Of a stretch of 64,000 nucleotides of DNA, positions 46,901 through 57,235 are shown piece after piece. Origin of the DNA: Cercophora sp. LCS_1 (lineage: Eukaryota > Ascomycota > Sordariomycetes > Sordariales > Lasiosphaeriaceae); the NCBI GenBank assembly GCA_036250225.1, contig JAPZLL010000040.1:186001-250000 (forward strand), in the 5' to 3' direction. Position numbers and translations under genes: made by a program. Each line of letters begins with the position of its first letter. Position 1 is the first letter of the stretch. Below the pieces are notes generated by a model. The model did no database searches, was not told the origin of the DNA, and saw nothing but the letters and a program-made list of their open reading frames with translations.

Positions 46901-48995
46901 GGGGGTCAAGATTGAGTCGGCTCAAATTGGCGAGTGGGACTTGGTTGAAATCCAAGACGGGGCTAAACTTGATCACTGTATCTGCCGCCCCTTCGGAGCC
47001 GAGACCAACACGCAGATGTACCTCGGCCGCATTGTTATCGGCAAGAACGCGTCAGTTGGCTTGGCATCGATTGTCGCCCCAGGTACCCGGGTTCCGGATG
47101 GGACATGCATCGGGCCCAACTCATCCAGTTGGGAACTTCACGACGCGACCGAGGCGAACCGTGACTTGTCATTCCACGCGATTCCCGAGCCACACTGGCT
47201 TCTCGACATTCTCGGCACTCTTCCGATTTTCTTCCTTACAAGAGCCTTTGGCTCCACGCCGTGGCTGCTGGGCATTCTCGGCCTCGTCAGCTCGAGGCCC
47301 AGCACGTCCAACTCGCCTCTTCTCACGATTGCCCACTGGTTCGCCAACCCTCACCGTGTGGGCTATCACTTCCTCGGTCTCTGCTTGCAGACAATCTTTG
47401 GTCCGTTCTTCTTGTTTGCCATCGTTTACCTCGTCAAGGTCATCATCGATCGGGCGTGCGGCGAGCTTGGTCCAAGTAGGGCCGAGGGTCGTGGACATCT
47501 GGAGCGATGGAGGACGTCGTTGATGCGCATCCTCTATCCGGGACACGCTCTTCAGGATCTCACCGGGTTGTTTGGTAAACACTATGAAGCTACATCCATC
47601 GTCATGCGTCTGCTCGGAGCCAAGGTCGGGAAGCGCATCTACTGGCCCGGAACCGGTCCTGGCATTGGCGACTATCACCTTGTGGATGTTGGCAATGACG
47701 TCGTGTTCGGCTCCCGTGGGCACTTTGTCACGTCTGATGGCACCAGCTCCGAGGTCATCAAGGTCAAGGATGGGGCCATGGTTGCGGACCGTGTTGTTCT
47801 CCTTCCCGGTGTTACCATCGGAGAGCAGACTGTCATGGGATCCGGCGCTCTGACGAAACGTGGCAAGACATACACGGATAACGCTGTCTATGTGGGATCT
47901 CAAGGCGGCGACTCTGTTTGTCTGTCTGGTGGATCGAGCTCTGACGAGAGCGATTCCGATACGCTCCGCTCCCCCTCCGAGGCTGCTCTGGGATCTCACT
48001 GCGAAAAGTCGTGCAAGTCTGAAGCAGATCTCTTCAGACCAGGATCGTCTTCCAGCTCCATGACGGCAGTCACTGTGTCAAGCGGGCCAGAGAAACCCAA
48101 TCCTAACCACGAGGAACCTCCGGCTGCTCCCAATCCCACTCCACAGCCAACACCCGACGGTCTTTCGTCGACCCCGTTCGGCCGCGCATTTTACCTTCGA
48201 CAGGCTCCCTACCGCGTGCTAAGCCAGATCGATATCTTCGGCTACTCGATGTTCATCCGTCTATTTAGCGCCGTCTACTGGCACATGTCATTCGTCCTGT
48301 CTGTACAGATCTTTGACCGGTACTACCGCCCGTATCTCGCAACGCACATGCCCATCAATTTTGCCGGCATCGTCGACATCAACCCGTTTACTATTTTCGG
48401 TCTGTTCACCAGCGCTTTCTCCATCATCATCCTCGCACAGGCCCTCGGAGCTCTTCTCATCGTCATCGCGGCCAAGTGGGCCATCATCGGGCGTCGTACC
48501 CCTGGCAACTACAGTTGGGACGTATCTTCCTACTGCCAACGGTGGCAGTTGTTCCTCGCCATTGAAGGGCTGCGACGAGACTGCTTCCATGGAGAGGGCG
48601 TTCTGAGTCTGCTGACGGGAACTTGGTGGAGCGTGCTCTACTTTAGAGCGCTGGGAGCAAAGATTGGAAAGGACTGCGCGCTGTTTGCCAACGGGCGGCC
48701 GAGCTTGGTCTTCACCGAGCCGGACCTGTTGACCCTTGGCGATCGGGTCACAGTTGACGACGCCAGCTTGGTTGGACACATCAACACACGCGGCAAGTTT
48801 GACCTCAACAGGCTCGAGGTCGGGGACCGCAGTGTGTTGCGTACTGGCAGCAGGCTGCTCTCGGGCGCCAAGATGGAGAGCGACACAGTGTTGCTGGAAC
48901 ACACACTTGTCATGGGTGGTGAGACGGTGGAGAAGGGGACGACGATGCAGGGCTGGCCTGCGGAGGTGTTTACCGGCCCTCGGATTGCGCTGTAG
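43939..48995 (+). CDS. NRPS-like A-T-membrane/hexapeptide-repeat synthetase (Pls/VibA-like)
   Basis: The 1632-aa protein has four exons: 43939-44660, 44711-45010, 45067-46791 and 46844-48995. Residues 1 to about 640 are an ANL adenylation domain (ILFTSGTSGTKKVVP, PLFHIGGL, LPSYGMTE, GWFDTGDLGY, ITGRSKEVINRGGE). A carrier domain follows with Ser729 in MGGDSLRAG. The rest alternates hydrophobic segments with three left-handed beta-helix-like blocks (YRLMGAKIGKGVKIES, MRLLGAKVGKRIYW, FRALGAKIGKDCALF) and a Ser/Pro-rich linker near 1215-1300. There is no thioesterase, reductase or canonical condensation domain. The plan resembles bacterial poly-lysine synthetase Pls and fungal VibA. The adenylated substrate is not predicted. 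Methyltransferase and MFS genes follow downstream. Confidence 0.87.
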
Positions 48996-49570
48996 ATTCA
49001 GTGCATCGAGGCGTTGCACGTTGGGGGCTATGATAGTCGGGAAAAGAAGGAACTACTACAAGTACATACACATGAAAGATGACGGAGTTGTATATATTGG
49101 GTTTGGGTGGGACGATTTGGTTAGACATGCGGCACGATACGATACTACTGGACATAATTCTTTAATCTTAATGGCGACGTTTGTTGCATCTTTTCGTGCC
49201 CCGCATGCTGTGCTGGCAATGTTTTCCTCGTTAGTATTTGACGGGCAGCGAAGATATCGCCGTCGCATCACCGACCCGTCTCTCGGCCGAGTACCGCCGA
49301 GTGTCGCCGAGTGTCGCCGAGGGCTGAGATGCGGGCTCACCACCAATGAGGAATGAAGCCAAGACATGGCGGGCTGCCCGACGACGCCTCAAACGCCACG
49401 ACCATTCCCTCTTGGAAGGGCGTCCTTGGACATGATGTCAAAAGTCGAACGATATGACTTGGCATCACGATTATAAATGAGGACAGTCTGATTATCCTCA
49501 TTCTCAGTCTCACTCATCTTCATCCTCACCACCCTCTCACCATCACTCAACACTGAACCTAATTACCAAA
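48996..49570. promoter_or_regulatory. Intergenic region with TATA box and 10-bp repeats
   Basis: A TATAAAT element at 49472-49478 lies about 100 nt before the DUF1398 start. Three gt(ac/gt)cgccga units of 10 bp occupy 49291-49320. No gene is seen. Confidence 0.55.
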
Positions 49571-49993
49571 ATGCGTCCCCAACTCTCATCAGCCCTCCAA
49601 GCCCTCTGGACCAAAATCTACTCGCCGCCCTACCTCTCCTTCCCTGAGGCCGTCGCCGCCCTCACAGAGCTAGGCGTAACCCGCTACCGCGTCGACTACG
49701 CAACGGCCATCACTACCTCGTACGTCGACAGCACAGGCGAGACATTCCAGTTTTCTATGCCCGATGAGTTGAAGCATAGCATTGTGCAGACAAAGTGGAA
49801 CTTGGAGGGGTTGAAGGAGGCGATTAACGGTGCGCAGACGGGGACGATTGGAGGGTATAAGGAGTTTTCGAGACGGGCGATTGAGAGCGGAGTGGTGGAT
49901 TATGTGGCGTATATTGCCGGGGAGAGGTGTGTTTATGGAGGGTGGAGAGGGGATGGGCATGTTGAGTGGTTTCCTGGGGCTAAGCGGGACTGA
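49571..49993 (+). CDS. DUF1398 protein
   Basis: A single-exon 140-aa protein that covers the full DUF1398 domain (FPEAVAALTELGVTRYRVDY, IGGYKEFSRRAIESGVVDY, CVYGGWRGDGHVEWFPG). The family is common in bacteria, sometimes misnamed phage envelope protein, and has patchy copies in fungi, so old horizontal transfer is possible. Function is unknown. There is no signal peptide or membrane segment. It has its own TATA element and a long CT-rich leader. Confidence 0.82.
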   Translation: MRPQLSSALQALWTKIYSPPYLSFPEAVAALTELGVTRYRVDYATAITTSYVDSTGETFQFSMPDELKHSIVQTKWNLEGLKEAINGAQTGTIGGYKEFSRRAIESGVVDYVAYIAGERCVYGGWRGDGHVEWFPGAKRD

Positions 49994-50129
49994 GTACATT
50001 ATAGTGAGGTGTTTGGAGGGGGGCGGAAGGGTGTAGTAGGTAGGTAGGTAGGTAGCTGGATGGCTGGAAAGATTAAACCATTTGGAAGATAAAAGAGATA
50101 AAAGGTTATTTGCTTTCTGGGCATGCAAG

Positions 50130-51048
50130 TTACATTCTTTCAACCTCAAAAACCAACCTCCTCGTCTCCATCTCATCCCACTCCCTCCTCCCCTCCGCAA
50201 TCCCCAACCCCTCATCCAGACTCGCCCTGACAACCCACCTACTCCCGGTCCGCCGACCAACCTCCTCCCACATGTTGCCGAAAGTCCCAACATCATGCTT
50301 ATAGATCATGCTTCCCCTCCCTGGAACCGCCCGTCCAGCCAAACTCCCCACGCTCTGTCCAATAACAACCACCCCCTTTTCCCGTTTCAACATCGCCACC
50401 ACCCGCTCACATACTTGAATCTGCCCCTCCAAGTCAAACATGTGAAGTACCATGTTCAGCTGCACGCAGCTAAACGTCCCTTTTAGTTCTTCCAACTGGG
50501 TGTGATTACGATCGAGAATATCACCGGCGATTAACTGCCCGCCGAGAACAGAATGGTCGTTGAAGAAGGAGTATGACAGCGAGATGAACTCAGGCTCGAG
50601 TTCTAACCCGTAGACGGAAGAGGACGGTGCGCCGTCATGGATTAGTTTTCGAAGGTCGGTGGCTAGACAGCATCCTATGTCGAGGAGGCGGCCGCCGGAG
50701 ATGAGACGGGATAGTATGGTGGGATAGTATGGGGAGGTTGAGAGAGAGAGATTGAGGAAGCGGAATTGGCCGATGCAGGGGAGGGGTTGGATGTCCCAGA
50801 GGATGGAGCGCTATTGATGAAGGGTTAGTGTTGTTGACACTCAGAGCGGCAGGGGAGGACTGAGGATGGGAATGGAAAGGGAGGTTTACCAGTTCTATGA
50901 CTCGGGGGATTACTTCGGAGGCAGGGATGTTGGCGTAGTTTTCGAGCAGGTGGCGGATCGGTTGGGAGATAGTAGTGATGGGTGGAGAGTACCAGCCTAC
51001 GGAGCGGTCTTTGGTGCCGATTTGGGAGGCGGGAACTTGGGGGGTCAT
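50130..51048 (-). CDS. SAM-dependent methyltransferase, class I
   Basis: The 279-aa protein has exons 51048-50890 and 50810-50130 and a 79-nt phase-0 intron. Motif I is LLDIGCCLATDLRKL, followed by the acidic strand end VYGLELEPEF and by a later LNMVLHMF strand. It resembles small methyltransferases found in fungal polyketide and terpenoid clusters. It lies between the NRPS-like gene and the MFS gene and is divergent from the MFS gene. A tailoring role in that putative cluster is inferred. Confidence 0.82.
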
Positions 51049-51724
51049 GGTGAGATGATAGGTGAGAAATGGTGAGCAATAACGTTAGTATGTCGGTTGA
51101 AGGTTGAGAAAGGGTTTGATTTGGCCGAGGTTTTGTATGCTTTCAGGTTGTGAAGAGGAGAGAGCGTGTTCATCAGTGAATTTATCGTCCTTGTACAAGG
51201 TGAATGGCTCAATGGTAGGCTAAACCTCTCAGTTACAGCTGCATTCGTTCAATTTGAGGAGGTGTCCGGTCTCCGCGGGTATGACGGCTAGGTGCGTAAC
51301 ACATGACCGGGGCCGGATGCTACATAAGCAATGTCAAGTTCCCTGCATTCAATTGTTTTATTCGGCAGAGGATATCACCAATGACACGGCTCAAGTCCTC
51401 TGCTTGTGCAACCCCAGCCCTTCCTTCGTCAGTCCGAGTCCAAGTCCCATCCTGGTTGTGGGCTGATAGTTGCCGATTAAAGGTTGGACGGGAGCATTCC
51501 CGCGTCAAGTCTCAACAAATCCCCGACTCAGCAGAGTTGCCATGGCTCTGTGGCACCCCGCTTCATGTTGCACCCGCATCAAGTTGCACCCGGCTAAAGG
51601 CTAGTAAAGGATCCTCCCCGGGTGTATCTCTCACTCATAATACTGGCGGTTGAAGCACTTCGCTTCCTCTGACTTGCTTCTTAGTCAATACCATTTTTAC
51701 TAGGCTGAGACACCAGAGAACATC
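51049..51724. other. Divergent intergenic region, methyltransferase / MFS
   Basis: A promoter region of about 680 bp. No coding sequence is supported. Confidence 0.5.
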
Positions 51725-53444
51725 ATGTCAGTCAAAGCAAGCGAATCCGACAAAGTGGTGGGAGAGGAGAAGCGGACAGAAAACGGCCTTGTCCTCATTC
51801 CACAACCGTCCGACGACCCAGAAGATCCGTTGGTGCGTCTCTCGCGTGAGGAATTAAAGTATTTGTACTAATAGCCCTCTAGAACTGGACATCCGGTCGA
51901 AAGGCCAAAGTCGTCGCAACCCTTTTCCTGGCCATGTTTGTGGGCTTTTCTGCCCCTTTCGTTGGACAGCTCAACATCTAGCAACAAGCCGCGCTCTATG
52001 GCAAGACGCCGGTTCAAATCACGTACTTTGTCAGTTGAACTGCCTCGATTATGGAAAGATACTGACTGTCAGCAGAACTCAGCAGCATCAGCCGGCCTAG
52101 CAACCGGTGGATACCTCTGGTGGCCCCTTTCCAGCAAATTCGGCCGGTCATCCATCATCTTCTGGACCCTCTTCGGCCAACTCGCCGCCCAAATCTGGGC
52201 ACCTCTCATGACCAAACCTCATCAATACGCCCCATACCTGGTATCCCGCTACTTCTCCGCCTTCTTCGGCGCGACAGCCAGCGTGCTCGGCCCAAGATAC
52301 CTCGTCGACATGTATTTCCTCCACCAACGCGGCCGCGCCTTCACCGTCCTCCATCTCGCCCTCAACTTTGGCGCATCCGCCGGCCCAACCTTTGGCGGCT
52401 TCGTCGCAGCAAACGCATACTGGCCCGTCGAATACTGGTGGTCCGTTGCCCTCACAGGCCTCACCATCCTCATCGTGTTTTTCTTCCTCGAAGAAACGAG
52501 CTATGACCGCACCAAAGGCGCATCCAAGCCCAAGAGCTGGTTGAGAAACTGCCTCGACACCTTTTTCCCTGGAACGAAAGTGACTCTCCACCCAACAACG
52601 TGGCGGCACACGGCCAAAATAGCCATCACGCCCTTCAAAATCGCCATTGCCCCTGTTCTCCTCATCATCGCCGGGTTTGACGCCATCAGCTTTGGGTTCT
52701 ACGTCGCCCTCAACGCGCTTACACCAGTCTGGCTTCAGCGTCCTCTTGCCGCGGGTGGTATCTACGGGTGGAACGTCACCCAGAACGCAGCTTGTAAGTC
52801 CCTTTCATCTCACCCCTTTCACATTTCTCTCTCCTCTCTCCCAATCCTTTACCGTAATGTTTGGCTGATGAGTTGAAAAAGTCACATTCATCCACTGGAT
52901 AGGCTTCCTCATCGGCCTCATCTACGGTCACCTCCTTACCGACCGCATCCCTCTGTACCTCGTCAGCCGCAACAAATCCCGCTCGTGGAAGCCCGAATAC
53001 CGCCTCCACGCCCTCTGGCCCACCAATTTCGTGCTCATGCCCCTCGGCCTTGGGCTGGTCGGATGCGCAATGCAGTACAAGCTCCACTGGTTCGTCATGG
53101 CGCTGGCGCAGTTTTTTGTTACCATCGGGTCGTTGGTGAGTATACCCGTTACGGTGAATTATATCTGTGAGTGTTTTAGGACGCATACGGTTGAGGCGAC
53201 CTTGGTGTTGAATTCGATGCGGTTGTTTCTTGGGTTGTCGATTAATTTTTATATTAACCCGTGGATTGATGCTGTGGGTGTTGGGTGGGTGTATGGCATG
53301 ATGGCGTTTTTCAGTGTGGTTGCGTTTTTGTTCTTGGTTGTGTTGATGGTCTGGGGGCATAGGGTGAGGAGGTGGACGCCGTTTGGGATGGGGAGTTCGG
53401 AGGAGGGGTTTGTTGTTGTGGTGAAGGAGGAGCATGGATTTTAG
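51725..53444 (+). CDS. MFS transporter (DHA1-type) interrupted by one TAG
   Basis: Exons are 51725-51832, 51883-52029, 52076-52793 and 52882-53444, 511 codons in all. The product is a 12-TM drug:H+ antiporter-type transporter with the typical GGYLWWPLSSKFGRSS loop, VLGPRYLVDMYFLHQRGRAF and the EETSYDR end of the N-half. A TAG at 51979-51981 lies between LNI and QQAALYG in the first extracellular stretch, a position where homologues carry on. A 42-nt intron ending at this TAG is possible on paper but would delete conserved TM1 residues, so a nonsense change (for example CAG to TAG) is more likely. Export of a cluster product is inferred from context. Confidence 0.85.
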
Positions 53445-54318
53445 CTGTGTTGGGAACTTGGGTAGCTAAGTTTGGAGTGTTTGAAAATTGGCTTCCTGTT
53501 TTAGATCAGGTGTTCTTCGAGGAGATCTTACGAGTCTTGGGGCTCCTATTATTGCAACCTTCAGCTCACAAGGTGCCAGGCAAGCCCCGCTTGTCAGCGT
53601 CATCCTCTCCTTTGCTTGATGGGTGCTTTGTCTCTGTCCGGCGATAAGAAAAAGATTGGCGTCCGCAGGCTGGAGCTTGGCATCCACATATCGGCATCAA
53701 TCCCGATAGGGCTGCGGCACATCTGGAGCTCCAAGATGATGCAGCCTATGTCAGGGGCAATTCCAAAAGTTCTGATGTCCAGAGACCCTTCTCAGGGCAT
53801 TCTTCGGCACCTTCCCGCAGCCCTACCTTCAGTGACCTGTCTCCAGTCAAATCTCTGCTCCGGCGAAAGGGGTGGCCCGGATGTGGCGTTCTCACCAGCA
53901 GCCTCCGAATCCATGACCTCATTGAATGGCTCAGCTGGGAGGGTTGCACAGCAAAAACAGTTGACCAACCAGACTCAAGATCCGACGACGCGTCGACCTT
54001 TCCCGATGACGACGCCCGACGTGGTCAACAGTGGCTTGCCGCAGCCTTGCTCTGAATTCTTGTCCGGCGGTTAAAAAGGGGTAGGGCTCTCACCGAACTC
54101 CATATATGCGGGTAGATGCCTGTTCGGTAGCTTCTGGAAATGTTATCAACTGTCAACAGTAAAAACTCCACAATGATGCGTCGAAACCGAAGGAGGCTTG
54201 TCGTTACCGTCCGTAACTCTAACTTATCTTCTCCCACTGTCTTGCACTGGGGGGCTCCGTCCTCATAAAGCCACGCGTCCCATCGCTCCCATCGCCTGCT
54301 CCCCATCGTCACCGCACC
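53445..54318. other. Intergenic region
   Basis: The 3' flank of the MFS gene and promoter of the next gene. Nothing else is seen. Confidence 0.5.
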
Positions 54319-55769
54319 ATGGATATCTCACCCGTCTTACGTTGTCTCCAGGTGCACGCCGGCAATGTGCAGTATTGCTTGCCGGCGACGCTGTGGAATC
54401 CCCACAAAGTCAACACGCTCGCTGACTTTCGTGTCGAGTATCTCACCGAGGTCATCCCCTATAACCAAACCCACGACAAGAAAAGCGACACCTACGCCGA
54501 CGATGCCTGTCCTCTCGCCGCCAACCTTCTGTCCATCAAGGATATCGTGGTCATCAATGAAGATGACCCGCCCGAAAAGGCCCTGCACAATCCCATCAAC
54601 CTGAACGTCGGCGCGGCTCAGCTGGGGGCCTTTGCATCCAACTTCTTCCCTAGTCCACTGAACGGGTCGTCTCCCGGAGAGGTGGTGGACTGGTGGTTGA
54701 ACGCAACGGCAAAGGATACGGAGAATGTAACCGCCTTGCTAGATCATATCTCTCGTGTCTGTTGGTACGAGTACTGTCGGTCGAAATATGTCTCGATTGG
54801 AAATCCAGATGTTGTGGGATACGGCGTAGGTTTCTCTTTCATCTTTATCGACACACACCCTGCTGACTCGAGCAGATGTTCGTCTCCGTCATCATCCTTC
54901 TCGTCCTCGCCTTTTTCTCCTCTCTCCTCGCCATCCATCCGATCGCAAAACGTCTCCGGAGGGAAAAAGAAGCCTACATCATCGGCGAGTCTCCAAAGAC
55001 GCGCTTCAACTTTCGTCTATGCGTGGTCAAATGCGTGCCGCATCTCCTCGCAGCGGCCCTAGTGTTTGCCGGGTCGGTCATGGCCTCGTCATATGTTTAC
55101 CGGTGGACAACGCACTCGCGTTTTGACGCCCTCATGGCCGACGCCCTGACCATGTTGTCGGTGACGGCCGTGACCATGATTTGCGCTGCGTTCTGGGCTA
55201 CTCGGACCCGACCGTCCTCCCCTGGCTATGTCACGGCGAGCGTGGCTTTGTTGAGCGTGCTGAACATCGTCATGTTCTTCACACACCACACCGTTTACTA
55301 CAAGCCGGGCAAGATCATCGAACAGCTGTGCTCGAGGAGCTACGACTCCATGAAACCGGATGTGAGATACTCGCATTCTCAAGACTTTTTGTTCTTTGTC
55401 TCGGCCTTCTCGGGCTGGGTGGCGGCGTCGTTGGGAATGGCGTACCATCATCCTGCATTCCGGGAGCGCCGCCAACATATGACCTGGAAAGGGTGGAAAA
55501 AGGGGCTCATGGCGTTTACGGACGTGTCTCCGGCGTTAGCGGGGACTACGGCGATGCTGTCGTACGCTAAGTATTATTGGAAGGCTAGGGGCGTGATGAA
55601 GGAGGTGTACGGGGAGGCCTTTGTTGACGCCATCAAGACCTGGGGCTTCGGACAGTATCTTGCGCTGGCGACTTGGGCCCCACCGATATTGTTGTTCTTG
55701 TACTTGTTTTTTATAGGCTCGGGTAAAAAGCTGGAACCGGCTGCAAGGGAGAAGAAGGACGTTCAATGA
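54319..55769 (+). CDS. Membrane protein with Cys-containing extracellular N-domain
   Basis: The 466-aa protein has exons 54319-54825 and 54876-55769 and a 50-nt phase-0 intron. Residues 1-169 form a soluble domain with conserved-looking Cys (VQYCLPATLW, ACPLAANLL, VCWYEYCRSK) and several N-glycosylation sites. Five hydrophobic segments follow, starting MFVSVIILLVLAFFSSLLAI. The layout is that of lineage-specific fungal surface membrane proteins. No transporter motif is recognised. Confidence 0.75.
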
Positions 55770-55840
55770 ACGGTCGCAACGCGGGAGAGCATCATGAAAA
55801 CACCCACCCGAATCAGGGCAAAAAGAAGACCAAAAGAATC

Positions 55841-55942
55841 TGGGACATGTGAGGATCGAACTCACGACCTTTGGATTACCCTGATGTTGACCGATCAGAT
55901 CATGTTATGAGACCAACGCTCTACCGACTGAGCCAATGTCCC
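55841..55942 (-). tRNA. Elongator tRNA-Met(CAT) with 29-nt intron
   Basis: The minus strand folds as a complete tRNA. The acceptor stem is GGGACAT/ATGTCCC with discriminator A; the D-arm is GGCTCAGTCGGTAGAGC; the anticodon loop is CTCATAA; the T-arm is GTGAGTTCGATCCTCAC. The anticodon stem TTGGT/TCCAA is completed only after removal of 29 nt just 3' of the anticodon, the canonical intron site. The mature tRNA is 73 nt. The T-T pair at 31/39 is also seen in eukaryotic elongator tRNA-Met. TTTT (55835-55832) just downstream serves as the pol III terminator. Confidence 0.93.
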
Positions 55943-57235
55943 GGATGTTGATCCTTGGCAGTGGATGTGTGAATGGGGTCGTTCTGCAGCTTTTGTGTCA
56001 GCACCCACATACCATGACGTAAAAAACATGACCTGTTGGATCAAGGCGCAAAGCCATGCCAACATGACGGTGGCTGCATATCTGTGGGTGAAGAGTGTTT
56101 CCGAGGGTCTGTTTCAAGACGAAGCGTCTATTTTGGTCTCTGGGAGTTGAGATGATACCAGAACGGATACCGAGAGGTTGGAGACGCAGCATTTGTTGGT
56201 GCTAGAAATAGGTTGCAGGAGATACGCGTTGGTGCATGTTTGTGGTAATAACTCGACGACGGGAGGGCGGTGCGACGGTGAGGAATCTGAGTTGTCAGTG
56301 ACAACGGTATGATCCTCAAGACGTGACTGGAAGTGGCATTCGGTTGGCCTTTGAAGAGATGGCGGCTTCAAGGTTCAAGCGCTACGAAAGCGAAGGGTTC
56401 TCGTAGTTGGCATGAACTTCTGGAGTCCTGTCGCATCGTCGTCGTGATTGCAAGCCGCTGAGCCCTGTGAGGCCTCGCTAGACGCGCCGAAATTTAGTGC
56501 ACAATCTTGGTCGGCACCACCCGACCGCGCTACCTAGGTCGATCGGAGGCAGGGGTATCCATTGGCCTGGCGCCCGAGCCAAGCGCGCCGAAGTCTGGCA
56601 GGGAAAGGCGTGTTCCCACAGCATCCAATTCGGAGTCACCTTTGCGGACGGCGACGACATGGATATTCAGCTGCTGGCTGCTGGCTGTCGAGGCCGTCAG
56701 AGGGGCGCGAGAGTGCCCGCGGCAATTGTAGTTGTCAGTGAGAGGAACTGTGGAGTGAAAGTGCGATGGCAAAAATATGCTGTGACGCGACCAACACAGC
56801 CCCGCCAGCTGACGACAACGCTACTCCTGAGCACAAGTCGGCGGGCGACATCACGATCGCTGGTCGGGACGCAGCTGAAGTGAAACCCGCTTGGCGCATC
56901 GACCAAGACAAGGGCAGAGAGCAGGTAAAACGGAATCGTGTCCCGACGTTCATATCTCCGGGCTCCAGCCGGTTCTGATCGGCACCCGATTTTTCATTCC
57001 AGTATTGCCAACATGCAAGGAAAGAGCGCTCAATAATTCCGTCGGCGAGAACAGACGGCACGCGACACTCCCTGAGACCGTCGGCAGGAGCACCCCGCCG
57101 GGCCCGCTGGTTGCCGTGCTCCCGTTGCCAGCAGGCGTCACCCGGCTAGCGCGGGGCAGACAAAGGGACCACCTTGGGCATCTCCCGACTCCCATCGTCC
57201 AAACCTAATCGCAACAGGTGCTCGACAGCTCGAGT
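55943..57235. other. Intergenic region
   Basis: Overlapping open frames on both strands (56500-57000) are without family resemblance. It contains the 5' flanks of the tRNA and of the Pro-rich gene. No gene is supported. Confidence 0.5.

Noticed and set aside
47169..49019. Minus-strand frames of 276 and 243 codons
   Set aside because: Antisense shadows of the NRPS-like gene's last exon.
16435..51981. TAG read as a sense codon (altered genetic code)
   Set aside because: TAG terminates several sound genes in the window (20364, 23800, 19492, 53444), so it is a normal stop here.
52148..53435. Minus-strand frames of 153 and 219 codons
   Set aside because: Antisense to the MFS transporter exons.
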